Assembly (NCBI GenBank): GCA_026702845.1
Contig: JADCLS010000002.1
Span: forward strand, 186,001-250,000
Source: Candidatus Heimdallarchaeota archaeon
GTDB lineage: Archaea; Asgardarchaeota; Heimdallarchaeia; Heimdallarchaeales; Kariarchaeaceae
Length of the DNA stretch: 64,000 nt
Direction of reading: 5' to 3'
Both the position numbers and the translations under genes were made by a program. The notes beneath the pieces are model-generated. The model was not told the origin of the DNA, made no database searches, and was given only the letters and a program-made list of their open reading frames with translations. The first letter of the stretch is position 1. The number at the start of each line of letters is the position of its first letter. Below, piece by piece: positions 27,608 through 36,860 of the stretch.

Positions 27608-27954
27608 ATTTCATCTCTTTCCTCAATATCAAATTAGCCTTTTTCAAGATAAATTGATGTAAGACCAAATTGATCCTATGTATACTTAGATGCGTATTCC
27701 CAATTTTCCATATTTTCTTGTAGGAGACGTAAATCCAAGTATTAACAGATCAAATATCTAAATAAGCAGTTTGCAAAATTGTAAGTAAAGATTGGGTGAG
27801 TTTAAAGGTTCATTTGAACTAAAATCTAATCAGGAACAATTAAAATAAACGCAGATACATCCAGGAAATAAAGAAATCTTATACCAAAGACCATTTTCGA
27901 TTTGGTTTTTATGATTCAGCTTCATCTTAAGATTTCAGATTATTCCAGTACTAC
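27608..27954. other. Intergenic stretch, no gene seen
   Basis: AT-rich sequence between the tRNA remnant and the DUF262 gene. No open frame with coding character and no integrase fragment is visible. Confidence 0.4.
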
Positions 27955-30159
27955 CTATTCTAGATATTTAGGTATTATGTCAATTAATTTTTCTATATTT
28001 GAAAAAATCAGATCAAATATATTATCCCATTCATTGGTGTTTACAAATATTGAGTGTTCATATACTTTATACCATAATCCCTGTTTTTTTTGGTCTTGTT
28101 CATTTATCCAACCATCTCTGAAGAAACCTAATTTTTCCTTAATATTTTCTTTATTTTCTATTATTTTAGATAAACGAGAAATATTATTTTCTCTTTCAGG
28201 ATGGTCAAAACTGAACTCTAAATAAATTGAATCCTCAAAGATATTAATTCCAATTTTAGTATATGGTATTCCTATTGATGTGTATGTTCTCTCTCTATTA
28301 TGTGGTGATATTGCTGAGAATATCCCCCGCCTTGTACTGTCAAATTCCAAGAATTTATCCCAGAACTGAGATCTTACCAGTTCTTTGTCAATATCGTCCT
28401 CAATTGTTTCTATCTCCTCATTGATTTGTAACCCTAAATCCAATTGATTCTGTAGTTCATTCATTAATAATTTCTTTCTACTCTCAAAAAATTCTTTGAA
28501 ATTTCTAAAATCAAGATCACAATCAGGAATGTAATGAATAGATTTCTGTTGAATTCTTTCTCTATCATCTTCATATTCTCTCTCAAACCATTCCTGAAAT
28601 GGTCTATCTGTTTTTTGGATATTGATATTATCAACAAGGAACTGAAGATTTGGAATATAATTGACATGCTCTTTATAAAATTCAGTATCTGAAATTTCAA
28701 ATCTCCTTAGGTTCTTATCTGTAAAATAGCTCTTGGGATGGATATGATCGATATGAAATTTTATTGTATTATTGAAACCAGGATACAGGAGTGATAATAT
28801 GGAATAAGTTATTCTCCCTGATCCATAATTGGTATAGATTAGATCCTCAATATCCTTGCTCTGAAATACTATTGATTTACCATCCTTACGCATTTCTTCT
28901 GCTAATTCATTGATTGGAAATTCGTATGCTGCTGATTTTCTAAATACATTTCTAATACGGGTAATTGTATTATCTGAATTACCAGAAAATAAGCGTTTTA
29001 ATAATGAAATAACAAACCACTTTCTGAGTAGTATTCGATTTGTCTTATATTTCTTTGCGGACAGAAATTTATCTGGATTGTCCATTTTGTAAAAGAAATA
29101 AGCAACTGGTATTATCGAATTATTGGATGTCAATGAATCTTTGGTATACCCAATCGATGAAATAAATTTGGCTGCATATCGAAGTGATACAGAAATTTCA
29201 AACCAATTTTTCTCTATTTCCTCCATTATTTCCTTTTTAAAATTGGAAACTTTGAATTGAACATTAGGAACACTAGGTGTGACGACTAGAGAATATTTCA
29301 ACACAAGATCTTTATTTATTTTTAAATGAAATTCATTATTTATATCATCAACAAATTGATTAATTACTTCTCTAGCATCTAAATCAGTCCATTGTGCAGT
29401 TGCAATGGATAGTAATAAATCTGAGTAACTTAATTGAGTGCCACCACTATTTACTCGAATAAATATATCTAGTACTTTTTCAATAGAGTTTTCTTTTTCT
29501 AGGAAATAATTTATGGGTTGATCCTTATGAATCATAGAAAATAACCTAAAGAAAATCTCGATACTAATATCATTGTTTCCTAAATTATACTTAGCAAGAA
29601 ACCTCATCAATTCTCCTTCTGTCTGAAATTTTAAAATATCTGCAACTTTGAACCATCCATCCTTCAGATCTTTATATTCTTCTTCTATTAGAAATCTAAA
29701 ATCATATAGCATTTGCAAATCGTTGTCCTGAGCATAATTTACTATATTTAAATGCAAAGTTTTTCTTGGATAGGAATTAGGATTATTAATTGCTTTTCTT
29801 GGAATTTTCTTGGAATAAGAGCCAGTTAATCCCAGATATAACGAGGTAAATCTTTGCTGTCCATCAAGAATAGCTATTATATCATTTTTATCATCTAATT
29901 CTAATTTAGGATTATGAGTGAAATTCTTCTCGTGATAATTTTTAATAAAACCATAATACTGGTATTCATTAACATTTTCCCTTTTGATTTCCCAGAAAAG
30001 AAAAGAGCCTATCGGATAGTTTCTCATTAATGAATCAAACAATGATCTTATTTGTTCTTTTTTCCACACAAATTCTCTTTGGATTGCAGGTAAAACATAT
30101 TTCCCGTCTTCTATTTTATCAATAACTTCTTTTATAGTTATTGCTGTTTGAAAAGCCAT
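27955..30159 (-). CDS. DUF262/HNH (GmrSD-like) type IV restriction-type protein
   Basis: Residues 1-220 match the DUF262 (GmrS-like) domain: a start with LPAIQREFVWKKEQI and the hallmark DGQQR in ILDGQQRFTSLYL (about 96-108), which is a nucleotide-binding loop. After a helical middle, an HNH-type nuclease motif appears at about residue 475 (HIDHIHPKSYF), with Asn residues about 40 positions on (YIPNLQFLVDNINIQK), as in DUF1524 of GmrD. The last 130 residues are an extra C-terminal domain. In bacteria GmrSD cuts modified foreign DNA using NTP. Length 734 is usual for fused forms. It lies in the island with other defence-type genes; divergent from the small gene at 30240. Confidence 0.88.
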   Translation of the reverse strand: MAFQTAITIKEVIDKIEDGKYVLPAIQREFVWKKEQIRSLFDSLMRNYPIGSFLFWEIKRENVNEYQYYGFIKNYHEKNFTHNPKLELDDKNDIIAILDGQQRFTSLYLGLTGSYSKKIPRKAINNPNSYPRKTLHLNIVNYAQDNDLQMLYDFRFLIEEEYKDLKDGWFKVADILKFQTEGELMRFLAKYNLGNNDISIEIFFRLFSMIHKDQPINYFLEKENSIEKVLDIFIRVNSGGTQLSYSDLLLSIATAQWTDLDAREVINQFVDDINNEFHLKINKDLVLKYSLVVTPSVPNVQFKVSNFKKEIMEEIEKNWFEISVSLRYAAKFISSIGYTKDSLTSNNSIIPVAYFFYKMDNPDKFLSAKKYKTNRILLRKWFVISLLKRLFSGNSDNTITRIRNVFRKSAAYEFPINELAEEMRKDGKSIVFQSKDIEDLIYTNYGSGRITYSILSLLYPGFNNTIKFHIDHIHPKSYFTDKNLRRFEISDTEFYKEHVNYIPNLQFLVDNINIQKTDRPFQEWFEREYEDDRERIQQKSIHYIPDCDLDFRNFKEFFESRKKLLMNELQNQLDLGLQINEEIETIEDDIDKELVRSQFWDKFLEFDSTRRGIFSAISPHNRERTYTSIGIPYTKIGINIFEDSIYLEFSFDHPERENNISRLSKIIENKENIKEKLGFFRDGWINEQDQKKQGLWYKVYEHSIFVNTNEWDNIFDLIFSNIEKLIDIIPKYLE

Positions 30160-30239
30160 TATCGCTATTACAAAGTTGATTTTCTAAAAGCTTACAATTA
30201 TAAGATGTATAAAAGTATGTAAAATGACAGATTACCAAG

Positions 30240-30557
30240 TTGAATGAAAATATTGAAACCCAAATCTGGGAGACACTAGATAAAATCGCTGAAAAATATA
30301 AATCTGACTTTGAAAGATCCCTATGTGAGCTTTGGGAGGCTATATTACTTGCTGCTAATCAGAAGAAGAAGTATTTCAGTCACCTTTTAATAAAAATTCG
30401 AAAGAGTATAGAAGAATTTTTCACAGGAAAAATATGACAAATCTACACGAGAAATGAGGAAAATGGAGAAAGATCCTGAAGAAAAATTTCTTTTTAATAA
30501 AGATGGTATGAGCGTTCAATTTCTGAAATCAAAAAGGCTGTAAAAATGATTGAGTAA
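30240..30557 (+). pseudogene. Frameshifted small helical gene
   Basis: The first frame (TTG at 30240, or the codons after it) gives 65 residues of helical, charged sequence ending at 30437. Reading on in another frame continues with coding-like sequence (KYDKSTREMRKMEKDPEEKF), and a third frame then reads WYERSISEIKKAVKMIE to a stop at 30555-30557. Composition stays Lys/Glu-rich throughout, which suggests one gene of about 105 residues broken by two frameshifts, or a sequencing error. It could also be a genuine 65-residue protein. Family not recognised. It starts 81 bases from the divergent DUF262 gene. Confidence 0.45.
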
Positions 30558-30647
30558 GCTAGACTAATAAATTAATTACTACCACTAAAATGTAAATAAA
30601 CAGATTTTCTCGATAATTTACTCTTTGAGGAAAATACAGATGATCTA

Positions 30648-31157
30648 TTACAATTTGCTTAATTTAGTAGTTTTATCTGTAATCTGTTTGTACAAATCAT
30701 TAATCATATCGTTTAATTCCTCAGCTTTGAAGAGATCTCGATTCACTCCTGCTTTTGATAGAAAATTATTATAATCATCAACAACATTATCTAAGTATTT
30801 GTTACATTCCCTCAAATTCTGTACTGATTTGGATTCAGAGATTTTCTTTATCAAAGATTCTAGCTTAACCTCCATTTCTTGAACATCATCAAGTATTTTC
30901 TCAAAAAATTCAAAATCCTGTTTTTCTTTGTTAATTCTGTCAATTTCTTCTTGAACCGCATCTCGTTTAATAATCCTCAAATTATCTTCAACCTCGTGTT
31001 TTTGCCTTTTAGAAACATAAAAAATATCATCGTTAAAATAAAGATGAACCTTATCTCCAGGAGATATTTGCCAATTATCGAGTACTGTTTTTGGTACGGT
31101 CACTTTCAATGCATTACCAGATCTAGTAATTGAATATTCGCCCAAGTATATTTCCAT
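30648..31157 (-). CDS. AbrB/SpoVT-type DNA-binding protein with helical tail
   Basis: Residues 1-48 form a swapped-hairpin AbrB domain (YSITRSGNALKVTVPKTVLD, then ISPGDKVHLYFNDDIFYVSKR), as in antitoxins and transition-state regulators. The rest, to residue 169, is coiled coil, unusual in length for such proteins, which could mediate oligomerisation or binding to a partner. The ATG at 31157 fits the domain better than the one five codons earlier. It is divergent from the helicase operon, with an inverted repeat between them, so it probably controls both genes and itself. A toxin partner is not identified. Confidence 0.85.
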   Translation of the reverse strand: MEIYLGEYSITRSGNALKVTVPKTVLDNWQISPGDKVHLYFNDDIFYVSKRQKHEVEDNLRIIKRDAVQEEIDRINKEKQDFEFFEKILDDVQEMEVKLESLIKKISESKSVQNLRECNKYLDNVVDDYNNFLSKAGVNRDLFKAEELNDMINDLYKQITDKTTKLSKL

Positions 31158-31197
31158 GTGAATAATATTCACCTATCAAATATAAAGATTGTCACTA

Positions 31198-31217
31198 TAA
31201 CTTACTATAATAAGTTA
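31198..31217. promoter_or_regulatory. Candidate operator between AbrB gene and helicase operon
   Basis: An inverted repeat TAACTT-(8 bases)-AAGTTA lies in the 106-base gap between the divergent starts. A related sequence, ACTATAAGTTAAA, occurs twice upstream of tnpB. Such a palindrome suits a dimeric AbrB-type regulator. Binding is inferred only. Confidence 0.45.
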
Positions 31218-31263
31218 AATATAACTGATTCTCATTCAAATTCAAATAGAATAAAAGTAATAG

Positions 31264-33330
31264 GTGGATAGATTTACTAGAAAATCGCTTTTTTTGTTAT
31301 ATATCAATTATGCACGTCAATACTATATGATCAATAGTAATCAATCAGAACTTGAATCCTACTCAGCCCTATTCCGAAATTTAATGGAAATAGAAGGCAT
31401 CTCAGAATTGAATACCTATCAGAGAGGTGCTTTGGAAAATGGATTGCTAGGACTGAACAATTTCATTTTATGCACTCCCGTAACAACTGGGAAAACCTTC
31501 AGTGCAAAATTGGCAGCATCAAAAGTTCTAGAAAAAGGGATGAGGGTTATCTATGTCTCACCCACACGGGCCCTAAGTACACAAATTGCACTGGAATTCT
31601 CATCGTTCGGAAAGATCAAAACATATGACAGAGAAGTGAAAATCAAGAATCAAGTTGATCTGGAAGCAGAAATCCAGATATTCACTGCTGAGAAATTGAA
31701 GAATGAGCTCAATAACCCAGAAACTGATGTTTTAGACAGAATCGGATTGATCATCATTGATGAACTACACCTGATAAAGGATGCCCAGAGAGGGGTGGAC
31801 CTCTTCTACCTTATTTTGAGATTGTTACATGAGCAGAATTACAACATTAAATTCAGAATTCTGACCATGTCTGCATCAATTGATAATATAGAATACTACC
31901 AGAAATTGTTCAACGCAGATATTTATTATTCAAGAGCATTGAAAGATAATGTCACCTATTATACCGTCAGCACAGATAATACAACGCTAACCTGCACGAG
32001 ATATAAGAGACTGGATAAGCCTTACTCATTTCCTAGACAAGAAAAAGAAGAGTATGAAATCGGTGATGAAACTCACTATTATAGAAAATATGCCTGGAAC
32101 CCGAAACAACTCGGGATCCTGCTACTGCTACATAATTTACGGTTAACCAATAAATCACTGGTATATTGTACATCAAGAAAGGAGGCAATCAAACTGCACA
32201 AGGCAATGAAACAAGCAATAACAGATCAGTTCAATGAGAAAAAAGCAAGAGAAACAGAGGATAAACACAAAATCATCAATCAAAGCCTGCAGGCAGAATT
32301 ATCTAAGATTGTCCTGCATCATGGAAAATTAGGTGAGAAAAAAAGAGAGATAGCAGAGAGAAAATTACATAAAGGCTCATTCTCAATTGTTTTCAGTACA
32401 TCAACATTGATTTATGGGTTAAACGTGAATTTTGATACCTTGATCCTCTCTTCAAAGGGGGTTTATAGCGAATTCAGAGATGAGATGGATGATATCATTG
32501 ATATCAACCAGGTAATAGGGAGAATAGGAAGATTTGGCCAGCCATCATCTGTTTATGCATTTGGTGATGAAGCAGAGGCGATTCTGGATTACGTGGGTAT
32601 GGACAACCTTCCATTACCAAAATTACATTTTAGATATGGCTTGCAGGCAATACAACGAGAATTATTATTCCTCTGCCAGCTGGAAAATTTCACCATCAAA
32701 GATCTGGTAAATTACTTCAATAATATCCAGTTATTCTATGAGGATTCAGAGATTATGGATGCTATCCTCTATAGTATCACTCAATTCCTCTTCTCACCTT
32801 TTGTTAAATACAAGGATAGCTTTGGGAAGACAATCAGTGATCCATCATTTGATATTATTTCATATCTCACCCGGGAACAACATTATGATACCATAATCTC
32901 TCTCAGTGGAGATTGGAAAGATTATCTGAACAAGAAATACAGCATTGATCAGTTCACCGAGGTACTCAGAAGGTATTGTGCTGAGGAGACTGAATTCCAG
33001 AAATTTGATGTGTTACGGTATGTGGTACACACAGATGAATCCCTGAAAAATGAGATTAAAATACTTGGAAAAAGTGATGTTGACTACTATCTATCAGTTC
33101 GTTGTACTACTGAGGAAATAATGCGAGAGTATGAACCTGAAGAATATATTGTACTCAGAAATATTGCTTATCTGATCAAATTCATGATATTCTGTTATAT
33201 CTCAATTCATGTTGTCTATACAGGAGTGTATGGTGAGATCACAAGACAGACCATCCATAGGTACAAGTCTGGAGGACTATACCAAATCCTGCTGGAATAT
33301 AACCAAATGTATGCACGATTTTACAAATAA
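31264..33330 (+). CDS. SF2 DNA/RNA helicase (Ski2/Hel308-like)
   Basis: Superfamily 2 motifs are in order: Q-tip region YQRGALENG, motif I TPVTTGKT (about residue 80), Ia SPTRALSTQ (about 100), II DELH (about 165), III TMSAS (about 200), IV LVYCTSRKEA (about 300), V FSTSTLIYGLN (about 377) and VI QVIGRIGR (about 417). The DELH box and GR-x-GR motif fit the Ski2/Hel308 side of the family. The C-terminal 250 residues are helical, without a recognised accessory domain. It starts with GTG at 31264; an ATG at 31327 is an alternative. It is the first gene of a three-gene operon with a nuclease and an unknown protein, so DNA processing in defence is likely. Confidence 0.9.
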   Translation: MDRFTRKSLFLLYINYARQYYMINSNQSELESYSALFRNLMEIEGISELNTYQRGALENGLLGLNNFILCTPVTTGKTFSAKLAASKVLEKGMRVIYVSPTRALSTQIALEFSSFGKIKTYDREVKIKNQVDLEAEIQIFTAEKLKNELNNPETDVLDRIGLIIIDELHLIKDAQRGVDLFYLILRLLHEQNYNIKFRILTMSASIDNIEYYQKLFNADIYYSRALKDNVTYYTVSTDNTTLTCTRYKRLDKPYSFPRQEKEEYEIGDETHYYRKYAWNPKQLGILLLLHNLRLTNKSLVYCTSRKEAIKLHKAMKQAITDQFNEKKARETEDKHKIINQSLQAELSKIVLHHGKLGEKKREIAERKLHKGSFSIVFSTSTLIYGLNVNFDTLILSSKGVYSEFRDEMDDIIDINQVIGRIGRFGQPSSVYAFGDEAEAILDYVGMDNLPLPKLHFRYGLQAIQRELLFLCQLENFTIKDLVNYFNNIQLFYEDSEIMDAILYSITQFLFSPFVKYKDSFGKTISDPSFDIISYLTREQHYDTIISLSGDWKDYLNKKYSIDQFTEVLRRYCAEETEFQKFDVLRYVVHTDESLKNEIKILGKSDVDYYLSVRCTTEEIMREYEPEEYIVLRNIAYLIKFMIFCYISIHVVYTGVYGEITRQTIHRYKSGGLYQILLEYNQMYARFYK

Positions 33331-33369
33331 TTGTAAAACCTAAAATAATTGTGCCAAAATGCATAATTA

Positions 33370-34665
33370 TTGAATTTAGATGCGAAATTAAGACAATTCA
33401 TCATGGAGAGGTGGGGGATTAAAAATCTAGACAAATTGAAGAATAAAATATTCTATGATCCCACCGAGAGACCCTACACAAGACCAGATTTTTCTTTCGC
33501 AGATAATCTAGTGGTTCTGGACTCAGCTAATTACATCAACGTGACTGCACTGATGATCCGATCCCTGAAAGAGAAATTAAGGGGAATTTCACGTATTTCC
33601 CAGTATTTATTTGCACAGGATGCATATAATCAGATCAATGCATATTCAAAGGATCTTGATGTTAATTATGAGCGATTAAAAGATATCGAGAAGATACAAG
33701 CAAGAGTATTTTGGTCACATATAAAGAAGTACGCACAACGATTGGATATCCCCTTCACTGAACGTCTCACACACAAGAATGTGGTCAGGGAAATAGATAT
33801 TCTCAATTACCGTTTGAATATTGCAGGATCAATTCTAAGACGATATACCTTGAATTATCTGCGTTTTGGTGAACGTATATACTATGATGTCTCGGTGGTG
33901 CATGTACATCTGCCAAGTCTGGACCTTATCGAGATGGCAAGGCCCATGCTTTATTTTATTGTCATACGAACATTATATGCTTCAGAGGAGCAACTGAAAG
34001 AATATGTCGAGGAAACAGTGAAATATTATCTTGAGCATATCATGATCAGTTTACGTGATTTGGTAATAAAATATAGATTACCTCGTAAGATTTCATTAAA
34101 AACACAGATTGATGTATTCATTGAGAGATTGAATAGAGATGGGATATTCCGTGGGAAGGTGTTTTTAACTCAGTTAGCCAGTAAACAAGTGATGGAGGGG
34201 ATGATTCAAAAGCAAAAACAGAATAAGGCACAGAGAAGAGGAGAAAAAATCCATCAAAAATTATTGTGCAACTATGCCCAGCCACTTGCACTAAGCCAGT
34301 ATACATATCCATATAGACAGATCATGGCAGAGGTTCCGCTCCATAGCATAAGTGGAAATTTAAGAGGAAGAATTGATATTTTACTCATACAAACGAAGGA
34401 TGTATTGCTGGTGGGTGATATCAAGACCTATTCAAAGGAAAGAAGAATCCAGCAAGCAGATGTCAGCCAAGTTAATATCTATTGCAATTTACTGTTGGAG
34501 AATGGATACTCTATTGATAAAACCCACAGGTTTGTCATGTATATCAATCAGGAACATGAAATTGAATCGCTTGATCCCATGCTTGATTATCTCCTCGGGC
34601 TGGATTTTCAGGAGGGATACCGTCTACTCCAGGAGGATCTTATTGATGTATTGGAGTGGAGCTAA
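33370..34665 (+). CDS. PD-(D/E)XK nuclease, Cas4/RecB-like
   Basis: The C-terminal third holds the nuclease core: GRIDILL (Asp about residue 337), GDIKTYSK (Asp-x-Lys, about 350-353) and the QxxxY motif in QVNIYCNLL (about 370), the pattern of Cas4/RecB-type exonucleases. A His in KIHQKLL at about 298 matches motif I of the family. No cluster of four Cys, so no iron-sulphur site. The N-terminal 280 residues are helical and unlike known domains. The gene starts 39 bases after the helicase and overlaps the next gene by one base (TAATG), so the three are translated together. It would cut DNA made single-stranded or exposed by the helicase. Confidence 0.82.
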   Translation: MNLDAKLRQFIMERWGIKNLDKLKNKIFYDPTERPYTRPDFSFADNLVVLDSANYINVTALMIRSLKEKLRGISRISQYLFAQDAYNQINAYSKDLDVNYERLKDIEKIQARVFWSHIKKYAQRLDIPFTERLTHKNVVREIDILNYRLNIAGSILRRYTLNYLRFGERIYYDVSVVHVHLPSLDLIEMARPMLYFIVIRTLYASEEQLKEYVEETVKYYLEHIMISLRDLVIKYRLPRKISLKTQIDVFIERLNRDGIFRGKVFLTQLASKQVMEGMIQKQKQNKAQRRGEKIHQKLLCNYAQPLALSQYTYPYRQIMAEVPLHSISGNLRGRIDILLIQTKDVLLVGDIKTYSKERRIQQADVSQVNIYCNLLLENGYSIDKTHRFVMYINQEHEIESLDPMLDYLLGLDFQEGYRLLQEDLIDVLEWS

Positions 34666-36287
34666 TGTTCACCTGTATATTAAGCACAGATCTCACAAAT
34701 CCATTCGATCAGATAAACCCGTTGTATTCCTTTCAATATGTGAAGAACATCCTAGAAATCAAACAAGCAGAATATTCAAAGAGAAAGGAGAGATTGCCTA
34801 CGTATTATATCACCAGCACTCCGTACATCCCTCCGTATCTGATTGGATTTCATCTAGATGTGGATAGGTACTATTCAGCAGCTAATCTAGAAGCGATATT
34901 CAAATTTCTAGATACCTGTAATAAATCAATAATTATTCTAGACACTATAGATATTTTGCTGAATAACAAAAGGATACAGGATGGGTTATTTTTCGAATAT
35001 CTATTTGAATCAGCAAAACAAAACTCCTTGGAGATTATTTTCATGGGTGTGGATAGCAGTAGTGACCGCGTAGATTGCAATGGTAATCGTTATAGAAGGG
35101 CAAAATGGCAATTCTGGATGCTCAAACATGCCAGGGGATATGGTGTGACCCTGAGTAATGAGTGGATTATCAAGCCCAAAGGGTACACCAACAAATCAAT
35201 TCAACCATATGTCATCATAAAACAGAGACCATATTTCTCACATGAAAAACAATCAAAACCAGAGTATTCATTCTGGGATTTCTCTGATTCATCCATGAAT
35301 GAATTAATACCAACTAATCTGGAACTTAAGAAGTTGAATGATCAATGTGTATTGATTGATCAGGAATGGAGATCACATAAATCCAGATATTTGTATACCA
35401 AGAGAGTATCAAGATTACAACCAAAGATCAGTATGCACTCCTTCTCAGGAAGTAGATCAAGGAATAAATCACAAAGAGCAAGAGATGATGTAAATAAGGC
35501 AATCAACGTCATAAAGTATGCAAGCAAGCAGAAATCAATACAAGAAACCGGATTTATTTATTTCAAAATCAAGAAGGAAGATGAAAAAATACTGATGATA
35601 AGAAATTTTATGGACACTTTGGTATATGATAAACACGTGAGAGATAAGATTGTGGAACTATCATCTGAACAGTGGTTAATACCATTTTTCAGCATATTTT
35701 ATGATCAATGGGTGAAATTGAATAAGCCCAATGCAGAGGATTATCTTGCAGACCTACTGAAATACCCCCAGATAGAAAACTGGCTTGGAGAAAAGAATCG
35801 TGGATATTTTGTCACCTTTGATGCCAAGAAGGTGATTAGCCTGGCAAGGAAACTGGCCAAATCAATTCAGGTGATGAATGCAATGTTCAATATTCCCAGA
35901 ACAGAAGTTGGGAAATTTTTGCATGAAAAAGAAGATGGTATATTGAGAATATATGGTGATGAGACTATGAGTATTTACCTGCTACAATTACCATCTGTAG
36001 ATAAACTATTGACATATGGTGATGGGAGTGAGATTATCACTCTTGGAGGTCAAACGTATATGGGATTAAAAGCAGAGCAAGATTTCCTAAAGTATGAGGA
36101 GCTAGATGAAGTAGTCTATGAATTCAAGGTGTTAGATATCAGAGCTGATGGAAACTACTGGAATTATTCCTATGATTATCGATTATCATTCAATATTTTA
36201 GTTCTATATATTCCAACATTGAATCAATTAATTGAAATCGAATTTGCCCGAGATGTTCTGACCTGGAAACCAATAGGTAATGTATGA
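34665..36287 (+). CDS. Unknown third protein of the helicase-nuclease operon
   Basis: No family is recognised in these 540 residues. Residues 1-110 include IIILDTIDILLNNK (about 88-101), which looks like a Walker B strand, but no P-loop precedes it. Residues 190-330 are Lys/Arg/Ser-rich, suggesting nucleic-acid binding. The C-terminal part (330-540) is mixed alpha/beta. The ATG overlaps the stop of the nuclease (TAATG); a GTG 9 bases upstream is the alternative start. The tight linkage points to a dedicated partner of the helicase and nuclease, for example a recognition subunit. Confidence in the gene is high, in any role low. Confidence 0.78.
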   Translation: MFTCILSTDLTNPFDQINPLYSFQYVKNILEIKQAEYSKRKERLPTYYITSTPYIPPYLIGFHLDVDRYYSAANLEAIFKFLDTCNKSIIILDTIDILLNNKRIQDGLFFEYLFESAKQNSLEIIFMGVDSSSDRVDCNGNRYRRAKWQFWMLKHARGYGVTLSNEWIIKPKGYTNKSIQPYVIIKQRPYFSHEKQSKPEYSFWDFSDSSMNELIPTNLELKKLNDQCVLIDQEWRSHKSRYLYTKRVSRLQPKISMHSFSGSRSRNKSQRARDDVNKAINVIKYASKQKSIQETGFIYFKIKKEDEKILMIRNFMDTLVYDKHVRDKIVELSSEQWLIPFFSIFYDQWVKLNKPNAEDYLADLLKYPQIENWLGEKNRGYFVTFDAKKVISLARKLAKSIQVMNAMFNIPRTEVGKFLHEKEDGILRIYGDETMSIYLLQLPSVDKLLTYGDGSEIITLGGQTYMGLKAEQDFLKYEELDEVVYEFKVLDIRADGNYWNYSYDYRLSFNILVLYIPTLNQLIEIEFARDVLTWKPIGNV

Positions 36288-36534
36288 TCCAAGGCATTTT
36301 CCTTCAATATTCCGCACTCACAATTGTTTCGACTTACACTGGTAAATTGGTTCTATGGGTAAGAGTAACAAATCATGAATTAATATTCTAACTATTCATG
36401 TTGATAATTAGCTTGAAATTTAAGGCCTTTTGATATTTCATATCAATAATTCTCAGTCACAATCGCAACTTTAAAAATCTAAGATACTAAAAGTAATTTG
36501 CAAAATTTAATTTTGCCTCCAGGTTGCATTAGAC

Positions 36535-36667
36535 GGGGTCGTGGCGTAACCTGGCAGCGTATCTGGCTCCAGATTGGATGCAATTAGTATCCCAAGAACA
36601 AACCAGACGGTCCGGGTTCAAAAACTTACAAGTTGAGACTTGTGAGCTGGAAATCCCGGCGACCCCA
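36535..36667 (+). tRNA. tRNA-Trp (anticodon CCA) with two introns
   Basis: Acceptor GGGGTCG pairs with CGACCCC; discriminator A at 36667; no CCA encoded. The D-arm is GCGT-loop-GCGT. Anticodon stem TCTGG/CCAGA with anticodon CCA at 36569-36571. A canonical intron follows position 37 (about 36573-36601, 29 bases). A second, noncanonical intron of about 31 bases splits the T-loop (about 36621-36651) and folds into its own hairpin (CTTACAAGT with ACTTGTGAG). Removing both gives a normal T-arm CCGGG-TTCAAAT-CCCGG. It is the only intact tRNA-Trp here. Confidence 0.93.
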
Positions 36668-36669
36668 TC

Positions 36670-36675
36670 TTTTTT
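36670..36675 (+). terminator. Poly-T terminator of tRNA-Trp
   Basis: Six T residues lie two bases after the discriminator, as expected for an archaeal tRNA stop. Confidence 0.5.
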
Positions 36676-36708
36676 CTCTTAATTATTATTTTTTAATTAC
36701 ATATTCAA

Positions 36709-36860
36709 TGCCAAGTTACGCCAAATCGCTCCTCACTTCAAGTTTTAACAGACTTAACTATGTTTCCTCCTTCACTGAAATCTCTAGAGGGGTGCTCGCT
36801 AGAGGCGTTTAATGTCTCTTCTAGAACATAGGGTGACAGGAATTTTCAATTTTTATGGCC
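36709..36860 (-). repeat. Second, degenerate copy of the TnpB right end
   Basis: On the minus strand this repeats the end of tnpB and its flank: AATTCC..., the segment TTAAACGCC, a hairpin (CTCTAG...CTAGAG instead of AGGAGC...GCTCCT in the intact copy) and, at 36709-36723, TGGCGTAACTTGGCA. The coding sense is lost (in-frame stops). It lies directly beyond the intact copy in the same orientation. Probably left by an earlier element at the same site. Confidence 0.65.

Noticed and set aside
31264..36287. Naming the operon as Hachiman or another known helicase-nuclease defence system
   Set aside because: Those systems have two genes or other partner domains; the order and the third protein do not fit well enough by eye.
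27608..36534. Integrase-driven genomic island with direct att repeats
   Set aside because: No integrase is visible and the tRNA-Trp sequences are inverted rather than direct; the boundary is described without naming the mechanism.
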